DNA of 64,000 bases. Origin: Paragonimus westermani. Its lineage: Eukaryota; Platyhelminthes; Trematoda; Plagiorchiida; Troglotrematidae. Shown here one piece after another: positions 1-12,370 of the stretch. The notes under the pieces were generated by a model that saw nothing but the letters and a program-made list of their open reading frames with translations, was not told the DNA's origin and did not search any database. Location of the stretch: the NCBI GenBank assembly GCA_008508345.1, contig QNGE01001711.1, positions 15,503 to 79,502 on the forward strand, given 5' to 3'. Numbering within the stretch: the first letter of the stretch is position 1; each line of letters opens with the position of its first letter. A program made the position numbers and the translations under genes.

Positions 1-360
1 CGAATGCCAGTTAAACACCTTGCATTTACGAGCGTAAGTCCTCTGGGCAAATGACAAAACGAAACGGGCACGCACAACAGCATGGTCTGAGTCCAGGTGG
101 TTGCTCCAAAGGGCACGACAGTCCTTAACAGGGTGGCGCTACCTGTAACTAACTGCTATATGATCCAACTGTGTCCACGGCTGAGAAGCACACGGAGGTC
201 TCCAAGTAACACAGTGCTTCTTCCTCTGTTGGGATGCTGAATGTTTGAATATGGACGTAGTCATTTTCAGTAGTTCGGTCCCTTCCCGTCCCCTTCTTTT
301 TCTTTCTCTCTTTCTATATAGGGTCTTCTGTTTCTTCATGGTTGTGTGGCAGTTAAGCAT
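1..360 (-). pseudogene. LINE (RTE/CR1-like) endonuclease fragment, cut by window edge
   Basis: This is the end of an apurinic/apyrimidinic-type endonuclease domain of a non-LTR retrotransposon, the enzyme that nicks target DNA before reverse transcription. Reading the minus strand from 360 downwards, a 73-codon frame ends with the block WRPPCASQPWTQLDHIAVSY, which matches the C-terminal endonuclease signature (Q-x-DHIA-S) of trematode LINEs. It stops at a TAG at 139-141, where the family normally has tryptophan. The same frame then continues to the window edge with DCRALWSNHLDSDHAVVRAR; its SDHA (around 79-93) is the conserved catalytic Asp-His pair of this nuclease fold. The upstream part (about 250-360) is Lys/Arg-rich and aligns poorly, so the left boundary of homology is uncertain. 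The premature stop and missing N-terminus mark a dead copy. The reverse transcriptase would lie outside the window, beyond position 1. Confidence 0.8.
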
Positions 361-3300
361 TAATGTGAACCACTGATGTATTGCTGTCTATGATGGTGAT
401 TTTACAAGTCAAAGAGCGGCGATAGGTCGAAACCCTGTTTTCCTAATAATCATTGTAGATAACAATTTTTCTGCAGTGGCGGAAACTTCTGCATCGATGG
501 ATCGCAGAGAATTATTTGATTCAGAACCAAGAGCATAGTTTGAAGTGACTGAGAGTTGCATTCGTTAACCCTCTACTGTGTAACACTCGGCGAGGATAAA
601 ACGCTTTTACTTCAATCAAAAAGCGCTTAATAACCGCAACCCCCAAATTTAGCAGCGTATAGTCGCTCAAGATCCTGAAGAAGGCTTGCAGTTCACAAAT
701 CCGCCAGTATGTTAAAACCATAGGTCGTGAATTTCGCTGTCAGCATCACTCACAGTCCAGATATAAACGCATTTTTAGTCATTCTGTTCAAGCTCTATGG
801 TTTTACTTTCTTGCTGGTCACACGCTTACAACTGATGAGGATGCTCGGAAGGGGTGTATGTATAAGGTTCTGTCTCCCAAATACTCTAACCAAACTTTGC
901 AAGTAGTAGAATTTATCATACATGATTCGGCAGAAATATGGGCAGCAAAATATTTCGGTTCTGTTTGTTTTTCGTAATTGCCACAATTCAGTATTAGTGA
1001 CGTCATTCTAGGCCGAAAATTGAATCGACAATATGGATTACAACTGCAACACGTCTGAAAGCAAAAATATTTGTTGCATTGACAGTAGACGAAGTTATCG
1101 GAATGAAAAGATGGCTGATACAATTCTACTACTGACTTACTGCAGCAAGCTCTTGAGACAGACAATGGAGACCTGGAAAAATGTTGAGGAATACAGAAGA
1201 GTACACAAAGTTAACAGATTGCTTAGTTCTTTCAATACAGGTACATCTTAACTATACAAGCGAAGTTCCATAGAGACAGAAAGAGAGTGGAGTAGCATGG
1301 TTGATATTGCGGTTGTTGACAATTATGTGCAGTGCGCAACTGAATGAAATGCGTTCAATTAATGAGATAAACCGCTGACAAGTCGTAGACAAAGAGGCTA
1401 AGAAGTAATAAATCGAAGGATTTATATGAAGGACTTTGTGGTAGAGGACGTTGAACGTGTACCAACAGTCCAATCAAACTACTGGTGCTTGTCAGGCAAA
1501 AGCCAGCAGGTGTAATAACATTGGTTAATATTGAGACGTGCGCGCTTTCAAATTAACGGCGGCCTTGAACTAAGGTTCCGGTTGTCTTACGTTAATGGTA
1601 AAAGTGATTAGTGTAAGGTCAAAGTAGACTTGGTCGATAGGTGATTAGAATGATGAGGGTACCGGAAAAGTGGGTTTTAATATAAAAGCTGAGGAGTTAG
1701 TCGGAAACATTCTGTTTAATTGAAGATCCACTTACTGGAGGATAGCAGTAGATCCGTTTTCCATCTACAAAGATTTGTTAACTTAGATATTATGGTGTAA
1801 AATCATCCAAAATCACTCTATATGTGTTTTAAAGAAAGCTCCTAGAGACGTTCCTACTTTTGACTGTGCATGGTTCAGTACGCTAATACTGTCTTCAGCA
1901 TGAATAATTGTCATGAACAGACCTCTCGAAGGTTATGAAAGCGACTTTTAGATAGTAAAATTCTCGTCTTGACTGGCTGGTGATGGAGGCATAATTGAGG
2001 AATAGGGTGGTTGGCTAAACGTCCCTTGTTACCCCAGCCAGGTAGTTCATATAAAATGAAAGAATTGTGTCGACAACAGGACTGTTAGTTAGCATCTGCT
2101 ATGGCTAGGTTCGCATCAGGCTTTATTTACTGAGAACAAAAACCCAGCGCGAATCGCGTGGCTTTCAAGCATTAACGAAATGACGAAGTACTAAGACTTT
2201 GACCGTTCCGTTAATCTAGGGAGACCATCGGAGATCAACGCAATCGCTCAGATCGCTGGTTAAAAATGCTCCTCGAGATGACGTTGTGCCACAGTCTGTG
2301 GCCTGCTTGCATTTGTTTTACCCATAACTCCCTCGTTTAATCCTCTTTTATCAGTTGTCTTTATTTTGACATCACTTTCTTATTCTAGGTTATTCCACAC
2401 GAATGGTGTGGTGAGCGGGAATCTCAATCAGAACACCTTCCGGCCAGGTTCGTGACCGTTAGCGGTGAGTGAATAAATGATTGAATATACCAATCCCTGT
2501 GTTCTTTCACACTGAGGAATATGTTTACTAGAAAAGACTTGGGCTCTGGTCAGAAGTTGAGGTGCAGTACTCTTCACGGATAAGGCTGAGCCAGTGAAAT
2601 GAGAAATAAAATGAAACCTGATGTTATCATTTCTCTTGTTGTCTTTTGAACTTATATCCTGTTGTTGCTAAAATCTGTATAAATACACCTACATTCATTT
2701 TGCTCAGTTTATTTACAGTTCACTTGAATCTTCGTAACCCAGTGTGCAGCAAGCACGACCGTCGTGTAATTCAGCATGTTTTATCAATGCTAGCCTTCAA
2801 ATTAGGCCGATTTGTTCTTATTCAAATACGTTCCAGTCTACCGAGGTCTGCAGTATACCTATAAAGTTAGCCGAATACACAAGTTCTTTTACGCACTGGT
2901 CTTGATCACATGGACTCAAACCATGATTTTTTTGGACATTGTGTCTCGTGTGGCCTAGCAGATACTTTGTTTTGTCTTTGGTTGTATGAGTCACTGCCTC
3001 ATCAACGGTCGAACGAGTGTTGGAAAATTTCTGTGGGACTCGTCGAAATGTGTTTCAGCAACCGGAATATCCATACTAAACGATTTTTTGGGTATTTCAA
3101 CATGAGTCGAAAACACTTCGTTCAGTTTACGTCGTTTAAGGCGCACCTGACCCACAAGGTAGCATCCTACATCTTGAAGCATAACTAAGTTGCTCATCAA
3201 AAAGCTGCGCACAAATTAGGTTGCCTATTCTATCCACAAGTGTACACAAATCTCTATGTATTCTGTACAAACTGGAGTCAATGCGCAGTCAGTGTAAACA

Positions 3301-4607
3301 CAACCAGCAATCAGCATTTCGACACAACACAACAACCGTGCATAATGTGTGTACTTTGGCGCATCATTGAGGCCACTAACCCGAATGTCGATGTCATGCC
3401 GTCCCCCGTTCGTCTTGGGTTGGCGATCAATTTGGTTACCATGGTTGCACATACAATCGCAGTGTTGTAGATGCGGATGTTATTCGGCCTATAGAACCAA
3501 AATTTTCAACCTACACTCGTCTCTCAGATTTGCATATATAGCACACGCGTGTCCTGGTGACTTTCATTCACGTATGCAAAATGGGTTGTTTAGAGAGGCG
3601 GTTTGACACTGTACGTGAGTTTGTGTGTAAATACGCGTCGGAACAACGAATCACACTATTATACATGCAAAATAGACGTGTTTAAGCTACCGGCTGTGAG
3701 AACGTCGTTGTTAATTGAGCAGCTGTTTTTCTGACACTTTTCACAGTTTAAATACGTGTTCCAGAGTTGGAAGGAATTTACAAGTTCAGATCGACTGAAA
3801 CTATCCAGACCAACATATCGAGCACACAGTGACGCCAACTTGTTTGGGAACGTCCGTTAACCACATAAATGTTTCACATGCGACATTGTATGATTTCACT
3901 CAGTTGGACAACCAATTCATTACATCACTTCTACATTGTACACACGTTACAAAAAATCACTGTACTTTTACAAGTTAGTTTGCACTGATAAATTTCGACG
4001 TGGTTGTCTGATCATCAGGGCATTTATTTGTTTGGATGCCTCAACAGATTCCATCGTTTGCTCGTCCACATTGACCTCCAACCGAACAAGAAAGCTCTGT
4101 GGTTCGAGGCGCCACTCAGTGCAAAATGAAGTGGAGCATCCCATAAGGAAATGATGTAAAGAAGAACGGTGTAGAGGGAAAAAAGGCTAGAAAGAAGTGA
4201 TGTGAAATCAAGTAGGCCAGTGAATGCAGCATACGGCAGGCGTAAATTATTCACCTCACTTAACACAACAGCCAGAAACTTCGCAGTCATTGACCACATA
4301 AATGTTTGACAACCACGTGGTTTTACATTAGTTTTGCTGTTCTCAGTAAATAACGCCCAATGAAGAAAACGGTCTGGTGACATGGGGGATACATGAACAA
4401 GCCATCACGCGCTACACAAAGTAATTACTTGGCCAGTTGAGCGCGCCCCCCGAATGTCCTGAAATACAACCTGGTGAATAGCTGCCTCCGTTGATGCGAT
4501 GATCCCATTTGATATGGTTGTGTTGGCCTTGTGGTCTATTACACTGTTGATAGAATTAGGCGAATTTGTATTGTATTACTAATGCGTAGTATGGCAGCTC
4601 CTGGTGT
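361..4607. other. Non-coding or unassigned stretch
   Basis: No gene or known element was recognised. Open frames here are at most 119 codons (4024-4383 minus; 818-1165 minus) and lack motifs, so they fit chance expectation. A 6-bp hairpin (CCACAC/GTGTGG) sits near 2395-2411. Short AT-rich runs are common. The sequence has an intergenic or intronic look. Confidence 0.4.
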
Positions 4608-4680
4608 GGCTTCGTAGCTCAGCTGGTAGAGCGCTTGCCGCGTTGAGGCATGCTGTGTCTGTCGCTGGTTCGAATNTGAT
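4608..4680 (+). repeat. tRNA-like sequence: tRNA pseudogene or SINE head
   Basis: GGCTTCG is followed by TAGCTCAGCTGGTAGAGCGC, a textbook D-arm and RNA polymerase III A box with a GCTC/GAGC stem. A TGCC/GGCA stem with a 7-base loop follows; read as an anticodon loop it would give GTT (Asn), but the base before the anticodon is C instead of the near-universal U. A B-box-like GGTTCGAAT is at 4667-4675, followed by an N at 4676. The 3' half of the T stem and the acceptor stem are not found, so this is not a working tRNA. It is either a decayed tRNA or the 5' head of a tRNA-derived SINE whose body would run downstream. No second copy was seen in the window. Confidence 0.6.
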
Positions 4681-7600
4681 GTGGCTTGAGAGAGTGATTA
4701 CGCTGTTGTGCAATTTGGTTGTTTACTATGATTCCACGTTCTTGACGTGTACTCAAACTGCTATAACTCTTTCTTGTTCTTCAGGGTATGCCCAAGATGC
4801 GCCAGGGTAAACAAAAGACCAGCTGTGCTGAACTAGCAACTATCAAATCAACCGCAACTTGCGTATCAGCCTAATGGACAGTTAACTTTGGGTGGGTTAT
4901 GCAGTAATTGAATAAAAGAAAAAAAAGTAATCTTTAGCAGCCATTACGGAAATAAGATGATTACATTCGGCTGGGGTTCAGCCTCTAAACCTGTTTGAGC
5001 GTTCACAGCACCATTGAAAATAACGGTTTTAAAGTTCTAATTATTTCTTTGACACTTTTCATTAGTTAAGAAAATCTGTATTCCTTGGTTCTTGATTAAC
5101 AACAACATTTCGCAAACAACATGCCTCTATTCAACGAGTGTGTCAGCCGAAACTTAGTTGATCTCTGCTCTCTGATAAAAGTCCCAAAAAATAGATGGCG
5201 CTGTATATAATTGGACTCAAAAAACTTGACAGAAAAGTGGACAGTATGATTTATTATGCGGCCAACTTTGTTACTTTGCATCGGGTGAAAAGTGTATCGC
5301 CGGTACCTTTGTACAGCAGGGCCAAATGAGTTTGATGAAGGGAAGCTGCAAGACCGCAGCTTCTGATTGATGACCATGCCCTTCACCAGGCAAAGAGGCG
5401 GCCGCCGTCTTCGGTTAGCAATAGGTTAATCAAACTTAAGAGGTAATCGATTGTGGGTTACGTAAACCATTTCAACAGCGATGGCGGAAACACTTGAATA
5501 TTTTGAGGTCAGAGGATGACGCGAGATTGAAACAGTTGTTTGGATTTTTAACAGGCTGTGTGCGACGCTGCTCACCGGGGCCCAGTTTCTCACACTTGTT
5601 GAAGGCGCGAACCTGTCCGGTGACGGACTGGACGTTTAATCAACGCACGTGGATAGCCGTTCGGTGTCAAGCATGGTTACAACTGCTGTAGTACACGGTA
5701 AGGGCTTCTATAGAGTGAAGATGATTTGCACGACGAAGTAAGCCACACGGTATAGCACGTGCATTCACAGTCCTTGTGAACTAATACAACTTAACTACCA
5801 AATGTCCTGCGTGGTCATTGCGTAAAGTGACTGCTCAATCGTGAGTCTGACCATTAATTTATAGAAATGCTCAAGAAGACTAGAGATTAACTAGTCTCAC
5901 TTTGAATTGAGAGAGAATGCGCTCGCAGCTACCAGCGCAGTCGCCTTGGTTCTGCTCCACATGCGGTATTTCTGAGGAAATTATCTACTTGACAATGACA
6001 TAGTGATGTTCGTTGATTTTGCAATCAAGCATTCCGCTACTTTGTACCGTCTGTAGCTGTTCGTAGTTGTGTATTTGTTTACCAAAAAAAGAACAACATG
6101 GACTCCTGTGACTTCACTGTCTCTCTGTCGACAACTTTCTGCTTGAAATATAAGCTTGACATGAGTTGTATAGAAGAAGCAGTTGTTCTGACTTTGTCAC
6201 TGACAAACCAGTTAGTAACGCATTCCTACAAACGTCTAGAGGTTTAACACTGGAAAATTAACTTGGTCTTTTCGTCCAGGCTAACGTGTTTGACAAACAA
6301 ATTGACAACCATGATTGTTAAATGACGTTCGTCTACATTAGCTAGTATCAAAGCACTTCTGACCTCAGACACATCACATACGGTTCTTATTCCAACATCT
6401 CCGCCAGCCACTATGTTAAGCAATATCGAACACACATTAGCACAGCTAATGTTGTTCTTGTTTTCATTTGATTTTTGTGATGCTTCGATGTGCCACACAT
6501 CTGCAGGGATCAGCATATACGTGATGTTGTTAGTTTCTTAGCTGTCTGGCATGAAATATCCCTCAGTAAGTATTCGGATCTATCCCGAGAAATTTTTGCT
6601 ATCTAACCTACTTTTGGCTGCATGCCACTCTGCTCGGTTAAAATTTTTTAATTTTCCCTCTCTATTTTAGCATTGTAACCCATTCACAACATCGTTTCAG
6701 ATTCTTGCTTGGACGTAACATGATCACTTGATGCACTGAGGGTTTGGACATCGATGATAGGTTTCAACAAACTCTATTCTGCGGACAATACGAAACCGGA
6801 TGGTAGAGGTTGGAACAGCTTTAACACAGTAGGCTACAGTTTGTCCTTTATAAACCGTCAACCGCCACTGGATTATTTTTCACATCCGTTTGTGTCACGC
6901 CACTCAGAATTTTCTTAGTCCAGCAGCAGTTACTAGACCGTAATAATTGAAAATTGCTGATGAGATATTAGTTGTTATTTCAACAATTCTACGGGAAATG
7001 CGGTCGCAGAAGGTGATTTTGCATTTTGATTCCAATTATCCAGTTATGTGATTGAGTGGTATAAGCATCATGAATATGTTCACTCGACAGTGAATACGTC
7101 TGGCGCACTTTTCCACTATCACACATGGTGTTGTTTATCCCGATGAGCCGATTGTCATTAGGGGAGAGGTGGTCGAACAGAAGTACAGCATAAAATATTG
7201 AACGCTGTTTTCCGCAGTTTGACAATTGCTAATCACACTGGTCTTTCCGTTCGAGGGACATAATGGATTACATGCTTGAAGGTGCCGTCGGAAGTAGGGC
7301 TAATATGATTCTGTAGCATGAAGGCAGCTGCTCAGACTGAGTTGTCCATAAAGTTGAGACAGGAGATGGAAGCCACAAAAGCTAGTTTGTGACTGTTGTT
7401 CTACTTTCAGTGGCAACAACGTTGCTTTTTTCCATGTTGTAGGTAAGCTGAGTTTGTTCGCCATTTGTTCAGCAAAAGGTGATTTGCCGAATTACATCCT
7501 AACTACTCGCAATTTTATTTCAGTGGATGATCTGTCATTTGTCTGTTTTCTGTTATATAACCGTGTTTGTCATCCACTGATCGATAATTTTTCGGATGAT

Positions 7601-10600
7601 GCTGGGGACTTCGGTGGTAAGCCATGAAGATCTCGGTTGTTACATGAGGAACATTCGCTCCTTTGGTTTGTTCACAAGTAAAATTGTTAGTCTCTATCAG
7701 GTGGGACATCTCTGAATGACGTAGATACCTCTAGGGAACACAGTTGCTTATTGTGGATGTAAATATTTCCGATGATGGTAACATAACTGAATGTATCACG
7801 CAAACTACGAAGACAGCAGTTCTGAAGAACTGGTTCAAACTGTTGCGTCAAGCACGTTGCATTCGCACGATTAGGTGAACTACAAATATCGAGCATAAAT
7901 CTCAGGGGTTGGTTTGGCTTATAGATCTTTGGTAGACCGTATTAACTAGGGACAGTTGAGCCGATCGATTTGAGTCGGTCAAACTTATCTACTGTAATTT
8001 CTCTTCGGTGCAAAAGTCGTTTAAGACTATCGACTACTTGGTGCTAAATCAGAACCACTTTGTACTTTTCCGCAACCAGTTCACTAAACTTGCCACGGTC
8101 TGACAGAATGTGTGACATATTATCAACAATATTTTTTTCCGGTAATCGCTGTTCTGCTGCTATGCCCGGAGGTGTTATGTGTACAGGGTCGTCGTTGCGA
8201 AGTGGTTTTAGGACCGGAAGATGTTTAGCAGTGACTTGACCTTTACATATCAAATTTGCCTGTCCGTATTGATAGTATGAGTGAACATTTGTTCGCTGAT
8301 ACTACCACTAAGATACGCTGAGGAGGCCGATAGATGAGTGAATCCCAGTTTTGGAAAAAAATAGTTAATGTGGTTTTGTTTATTTAAGTGTAACATGTTG
8401 TTCTTACTGAATAAAAAAACACTCAGTTCCGTGTTCACTCACTTAACTTGTTTGTCATGTGGGTACACTTCTCAAGCACCTTGAACTTCATGTCAAGTAC
8501 TGTCTGTCTACCAACAGGCCAGCTGCCGAACTTTGTCATTTCAGCCTGCGTATATACGTGCACAGATAGCGGTCTATCTTTTCCTATTGTTCATCTGCAA
8601 CGAACACACCTCATTTGTGGTTGTTCACGTGGCAGCGTGGTAAAAATTCTCCACTTATCAGCTGACTCCGATATCTGGCCTCCGGCATGCTGCTTTGGAC
8701 AAACTAGCTGTAAACCGGTCTGATGCGTACGGCTCAGACGACATTTACTCAAATTGTTCAGTAGAATACATCGTCTAAAACAGCTGTATTTGTAAGTAAC
8801 CTCCTGCTGGTATCGTTGGAGGTAGGTTGTCATCTTGGTAGTAAGTGATGGATAAGTATTTATTTCCCACACTCCTGTGGTTATGAGTAGTAAGGAGTTG
8901 AACACATTTAATGAATCTGTCGTCGTTTGACCAATATGAAATAGGTCGTGCCTGGTTTGTCATTTTCTGGGATCCAGACAACGTTGTGATTATGTTAATG
9001 CTCATCTTCCACGGGAACCTGAATTATCATTGTTTATACATAGACTTTGGAGTAGCAAACTGTTGCTGCCATGCCGTCATTTTTAAAGGAATCACAGTGA
9101 ATAAGAGTGATTGGAACTATCTTTGTGGCAAACTCTAATTCGGCAGCGATGTTTTGTCGGTGGAGCAGCGCAGTGAGAATGAGTTAACTTATGTGAGATA
9201 GGTTGTAAGGCATGACCGAACACTTCCAGGAAAAGTACATGGATAAAAATTATTGAATGACAAAGCCGTGGGAAATCATATCAAACTTTTGGTCACCGGG
9301 ATCGTCCAAAGTTTTCCGAGAAACCGTAATTCCTTATGACGCATATTCTTGATGATCATCAAAACCGGCAACACAAGACTTACAGCAGTCTGGATGAAGA
9401 ACTCGTTGTGGTGTGCGACTCGGTTTACTGGATGCCCAGTGTGTGTAAGTTTAGACGTTAAGGGAGCAGTAAGTTTGTTTTTGCAGCTTTCCAGTGGTTG
9501 TAAAGGTGGGCCATCAACCCCAAACTGGACAGCATTGATCCCTGACGTGAAAATGTACAGCAGCAAGCTCTTGGAAACAGTGTTCAATTTGCCCTAACAG
9601 TTTACTAGAAGCTCAGTCAGTGTCAATCTTTTTCATTCCAATGGTGTGCTCATGGTCAACGTAATGATGTGCTCAAATTTGAGCGAAAACCTAGATAGGT
9701 TTTTCATTTTGAATTGGGAAGGGCGTATTTGAACATGAGGGTTGTGATCGTAGTGATGACTTTTCGACTAACTGAATAAGTAAATCCTCAAACTTGAATA
9801 GCTAAAATAATGCTCGTTTGGATAAACGAGGTTAGTCCAAGCTACTTGATAAGTCACAGTAACCAACCTGTCGATTAGAGTGGACCAGAGCGGTCATATT
9901 TATTCTAGATGAGCGGCCACTCAACACTTCAAGTAAACCTGTGGTTTCGGGCTTGCATACAATGACCAAGTTATGCTTGTTATGTGAATAACATATTTGT
10001 GGTTTACCTGTTAACCTTGTAATAAACATGGGTAGAGTGTAAGTTTTGGTCCGAGTCCCAGTAACAACAAAACTCGGGTGTAGTGCTTTCTACCAGCTAA
10101 GCGAAAAGTAGACAAGAACAGAGGTTGCAATCGGATGCTCGTTTCAATCCTAATCCTGGGATTTCAAACATCACCTCTGAAAACCTCATGCTTTTTCGTC
10201 CCAAATAATAAGCCTTGTATGACTATTAACAGCAAGGTGGAAGAAGCTTACTTTGAAATTTTGTGTCGTTAGTTTGCAACTGTTGGCCTGGCAACCGTCT
10301 CGTAAACGAACTAAAGGACATTTCCAGATTTGCACAGATAGTGTAAGTCAGTTCAAATGTGGGATCCCATGCGTACAGTCTCTGGACTACGGCACGATTG
10401 GCAGTCAAGACTAGTAAATTAAAAAGCCGAATTTCATCTAAGCTTCTTGGTAGGAATTAATTTAGGAGAAATCGAATATGCCAGCGCCATGTTATATACT
10501 GTTTTTTTTACTTCAATTTTGGGTAGATATGCGCATCAGATCAGTTGAGATTAAGTGTTACAGGCAATCCATTAAAAAATTGATACATATGCCTTCGATG

Positions 10601-10729
10601 GCACGGCCCCCCGTCGCTGTCAGATGGTTCACGAGAGTAATCTCAGAATGATGTCTTCTAATATTACTCAAACCAAACACATTAGGCCCTATTCTGTTTC
10701 CAGTCTTAATAATATACTTTGAAGAAGAC
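4681..10729. other. Non-coding or unassigned stretch
   Basis: No recognisable gene. A NotI-like GC patch lies near 5395-5412. Open frames are at most 104 codons (for example 8591-8905 minus, 9276-9587 minus) and carry no motif I recognise. The first 100 bases after the tRNA-like sequence could be the body of a SINE, but there is no second copy to confirm it. Confidence 0.4.
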
Positions 10730-10787
10730 GCTAAACTGCTTGTGTGTGAAGTGTTTCACACAAGAACTTCACACACACCGGTTTAGC
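10730..10787. repeat. Hairpin with 12-bp perfect core stem
   Basis: TGTGTGTGAAGT (10741-10752) is the exact reverse complement of ACTTCACACACA (10766-10777), with a 13-base loop. Beyond a small unpaired bulge (4 against 3 bases), GCTAAAC (10730-10736) pairs with GTTTAGC (10781-10787). The fold is about 58 nt with 19 paired positions per arm. It could be a small foldback repeat, or a hairpin RNA if transcribed; nothing around it shows which. Confidence 0.6.
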
Positions 10788-12059
10788 TTTCGGAAAGTAA
10801 CCAGCTGAATATATTCTGATCTGGTATGGGATTTCTCGGACTTGTTGAGGATCTGTGAAGGTATCGCCAAGTTCCAATTGTGCGGGCGAAGCTCAACATT
10901 ACTCCCATTGAATTCAGAAGGTTTTCGTACGGCCGCCACTTCGGGACAACCGTAAGATGTAATTGATTGGGTGAAAACAAAGTTAATCTCAGGCGATTTA
11001 TGGAGTTGGCGCGCACCGTCCCCGGCATCTGCATCCACAGCACTAAATCAGTAGGTGCTACTGGAGATATACATTTACATAAGTGGAAAAGGAAGGATTT
11101 AGATTTCATTCTAACAGCACAGTTCAAGTTTACCGAACCGACGGAGATCAGTAGTCTTTAAATCTGTATTTGATCAACTTGGATGATAACGTAGCTCATG
11201 GACAGAAACCGAAGGCCGATTATGGCAAATAAACGAGACGGATCACGTTTGTCGCCTGTTCCGCTTGTTTATTCACAGGATATACCCAACTTGGTATTGC
11301 GTATTTTAGTTTGAGGTTAAGAAGTCCAGAAGATGAGTCCGATACCTGTTCAGTTTTATTCTTAAACTAGTTTTTTTCTTCTTATTGTGGCTGCATGGCA
11401 ACCTACTAACATTGTCAGCCCTCGGTGCATTTATGTCTACGTTACCCGTCGCTAGATCATTCACTTTAGAATGTATGGCCTGATAGCTGGGTGTATTGAT
11501 CTGTTGGCCTTCATTCCGTTGATTCCGTTTTTATGCTTCTCTGTGAACCTCACCCCGCCCGTGTTTTGTGATATCATAGTTCTGTATACGTAACTGGTTA
11601 AAAAGAATTGGCTAGAGGGTAATTATCGGAAGATGTTAACGCCGCCTTAACTATCGAAATCTTCTGTCGTTACCAACACATGGAGATCACGAAATGTGCG
11701 ATCTCCATTTAGGCCAATAGTGTGTGTATAAGTACCACTAATTATTTCTGTTCTGTTTAGGCTTCACTGCCTCCAGTTACACCCGAGACTACCCCGCAGT
11801 CCGGAGACCTCGTTTCACCATCACATTGAAAGTTGCAAGCCGATCATTCATTCACTTGGCATCGATCGAGTGTGTGCTGACTTGCCTTGTACGATATGTA
11901 GATCGACCGAATCATATCGGTTGTTCCGTTTTTGATTGTTTGGTAAGCTTGCTAGGTGCCAGTGTGCTGTGTCCAACGTCCATATCCGACACGAAGCACG
12001 CTTGTTTGTGCGCGCGAACACTAACTGAGCTGTTTCGTGGTTCGGTCTCACATTTCTAA
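10788..12059. other. Non-coding or unassigned stretch
   Basis: Two overlapping minus-strand frames (10783-11127, 114 codons; 10769-11038, 89 codons) cover the left part, without recognisable motifs. The right part (11170-11825) shows only short frames and several T-rich runs. No element was recognised. Confidence 0.35.
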
Positions 12060-12370
12060 CCGAATGCGTGCAGGTACGCACAAACAAGCACAAATGTGCA
12101 CGCACACACGTGGGCGCACCATGGACGCAGAAATACAAGCACGTACGCACGACTCGGGACCGAGTGCAAAACGCATACATTAGCGAACAGAGCAGTCGGA
12201 GACCCTGATTCACTAGGGGTTGTAGGTTTGCACACATTTACGCTCTTGTGTGCAATTTGTCGGGGCACCACAAACAGTCGTCCCGTGGCTCCGGCAGGGA
12301 GGACATCAACGTCATTCGTAGTAGCACCACTAGCGAATGAGGGCACATAAACACGCGCACACACGCGTAC
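12060..12370. repeat. CA/CG-rich simple and low-complexity sequence
   Basis: Alternating purine-pyrimidine runs made of CACG, ACAC and TGTG words are concentrated at 12064-12160 and again at 12340-12375. This keeps several frames open on both strands (for example 11848-12237 minus, 12056-12364 minus and 12096-12350 plus). These frames are best explained by low stop-codon content of the repeat and not by a gene. Their translations are rich in Cys, His, Arg and Thr with no domain. Confidence 0.5.

Noticed and set aside
4024..4383. 119-codon minus frame with hydrophobic segments
   Set aside because: Within chance length for this composition, no family recognised, and no transcription or splice signal.
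8041..8110. TTGCCACGGTCTGAC, similar to an inverted SINE-like B-box flank
   Set aside because: The match is about 12 bases only and the neighbouring blocks of the family are absent.
11848..12364. Overlapping 129- and 102-codon minus frames, Cys/His/Arg-rich
   Set aside because: They lie on CACG/TGTG low-complexity sequence that lacks stop codons in several frames; no domain was seen.
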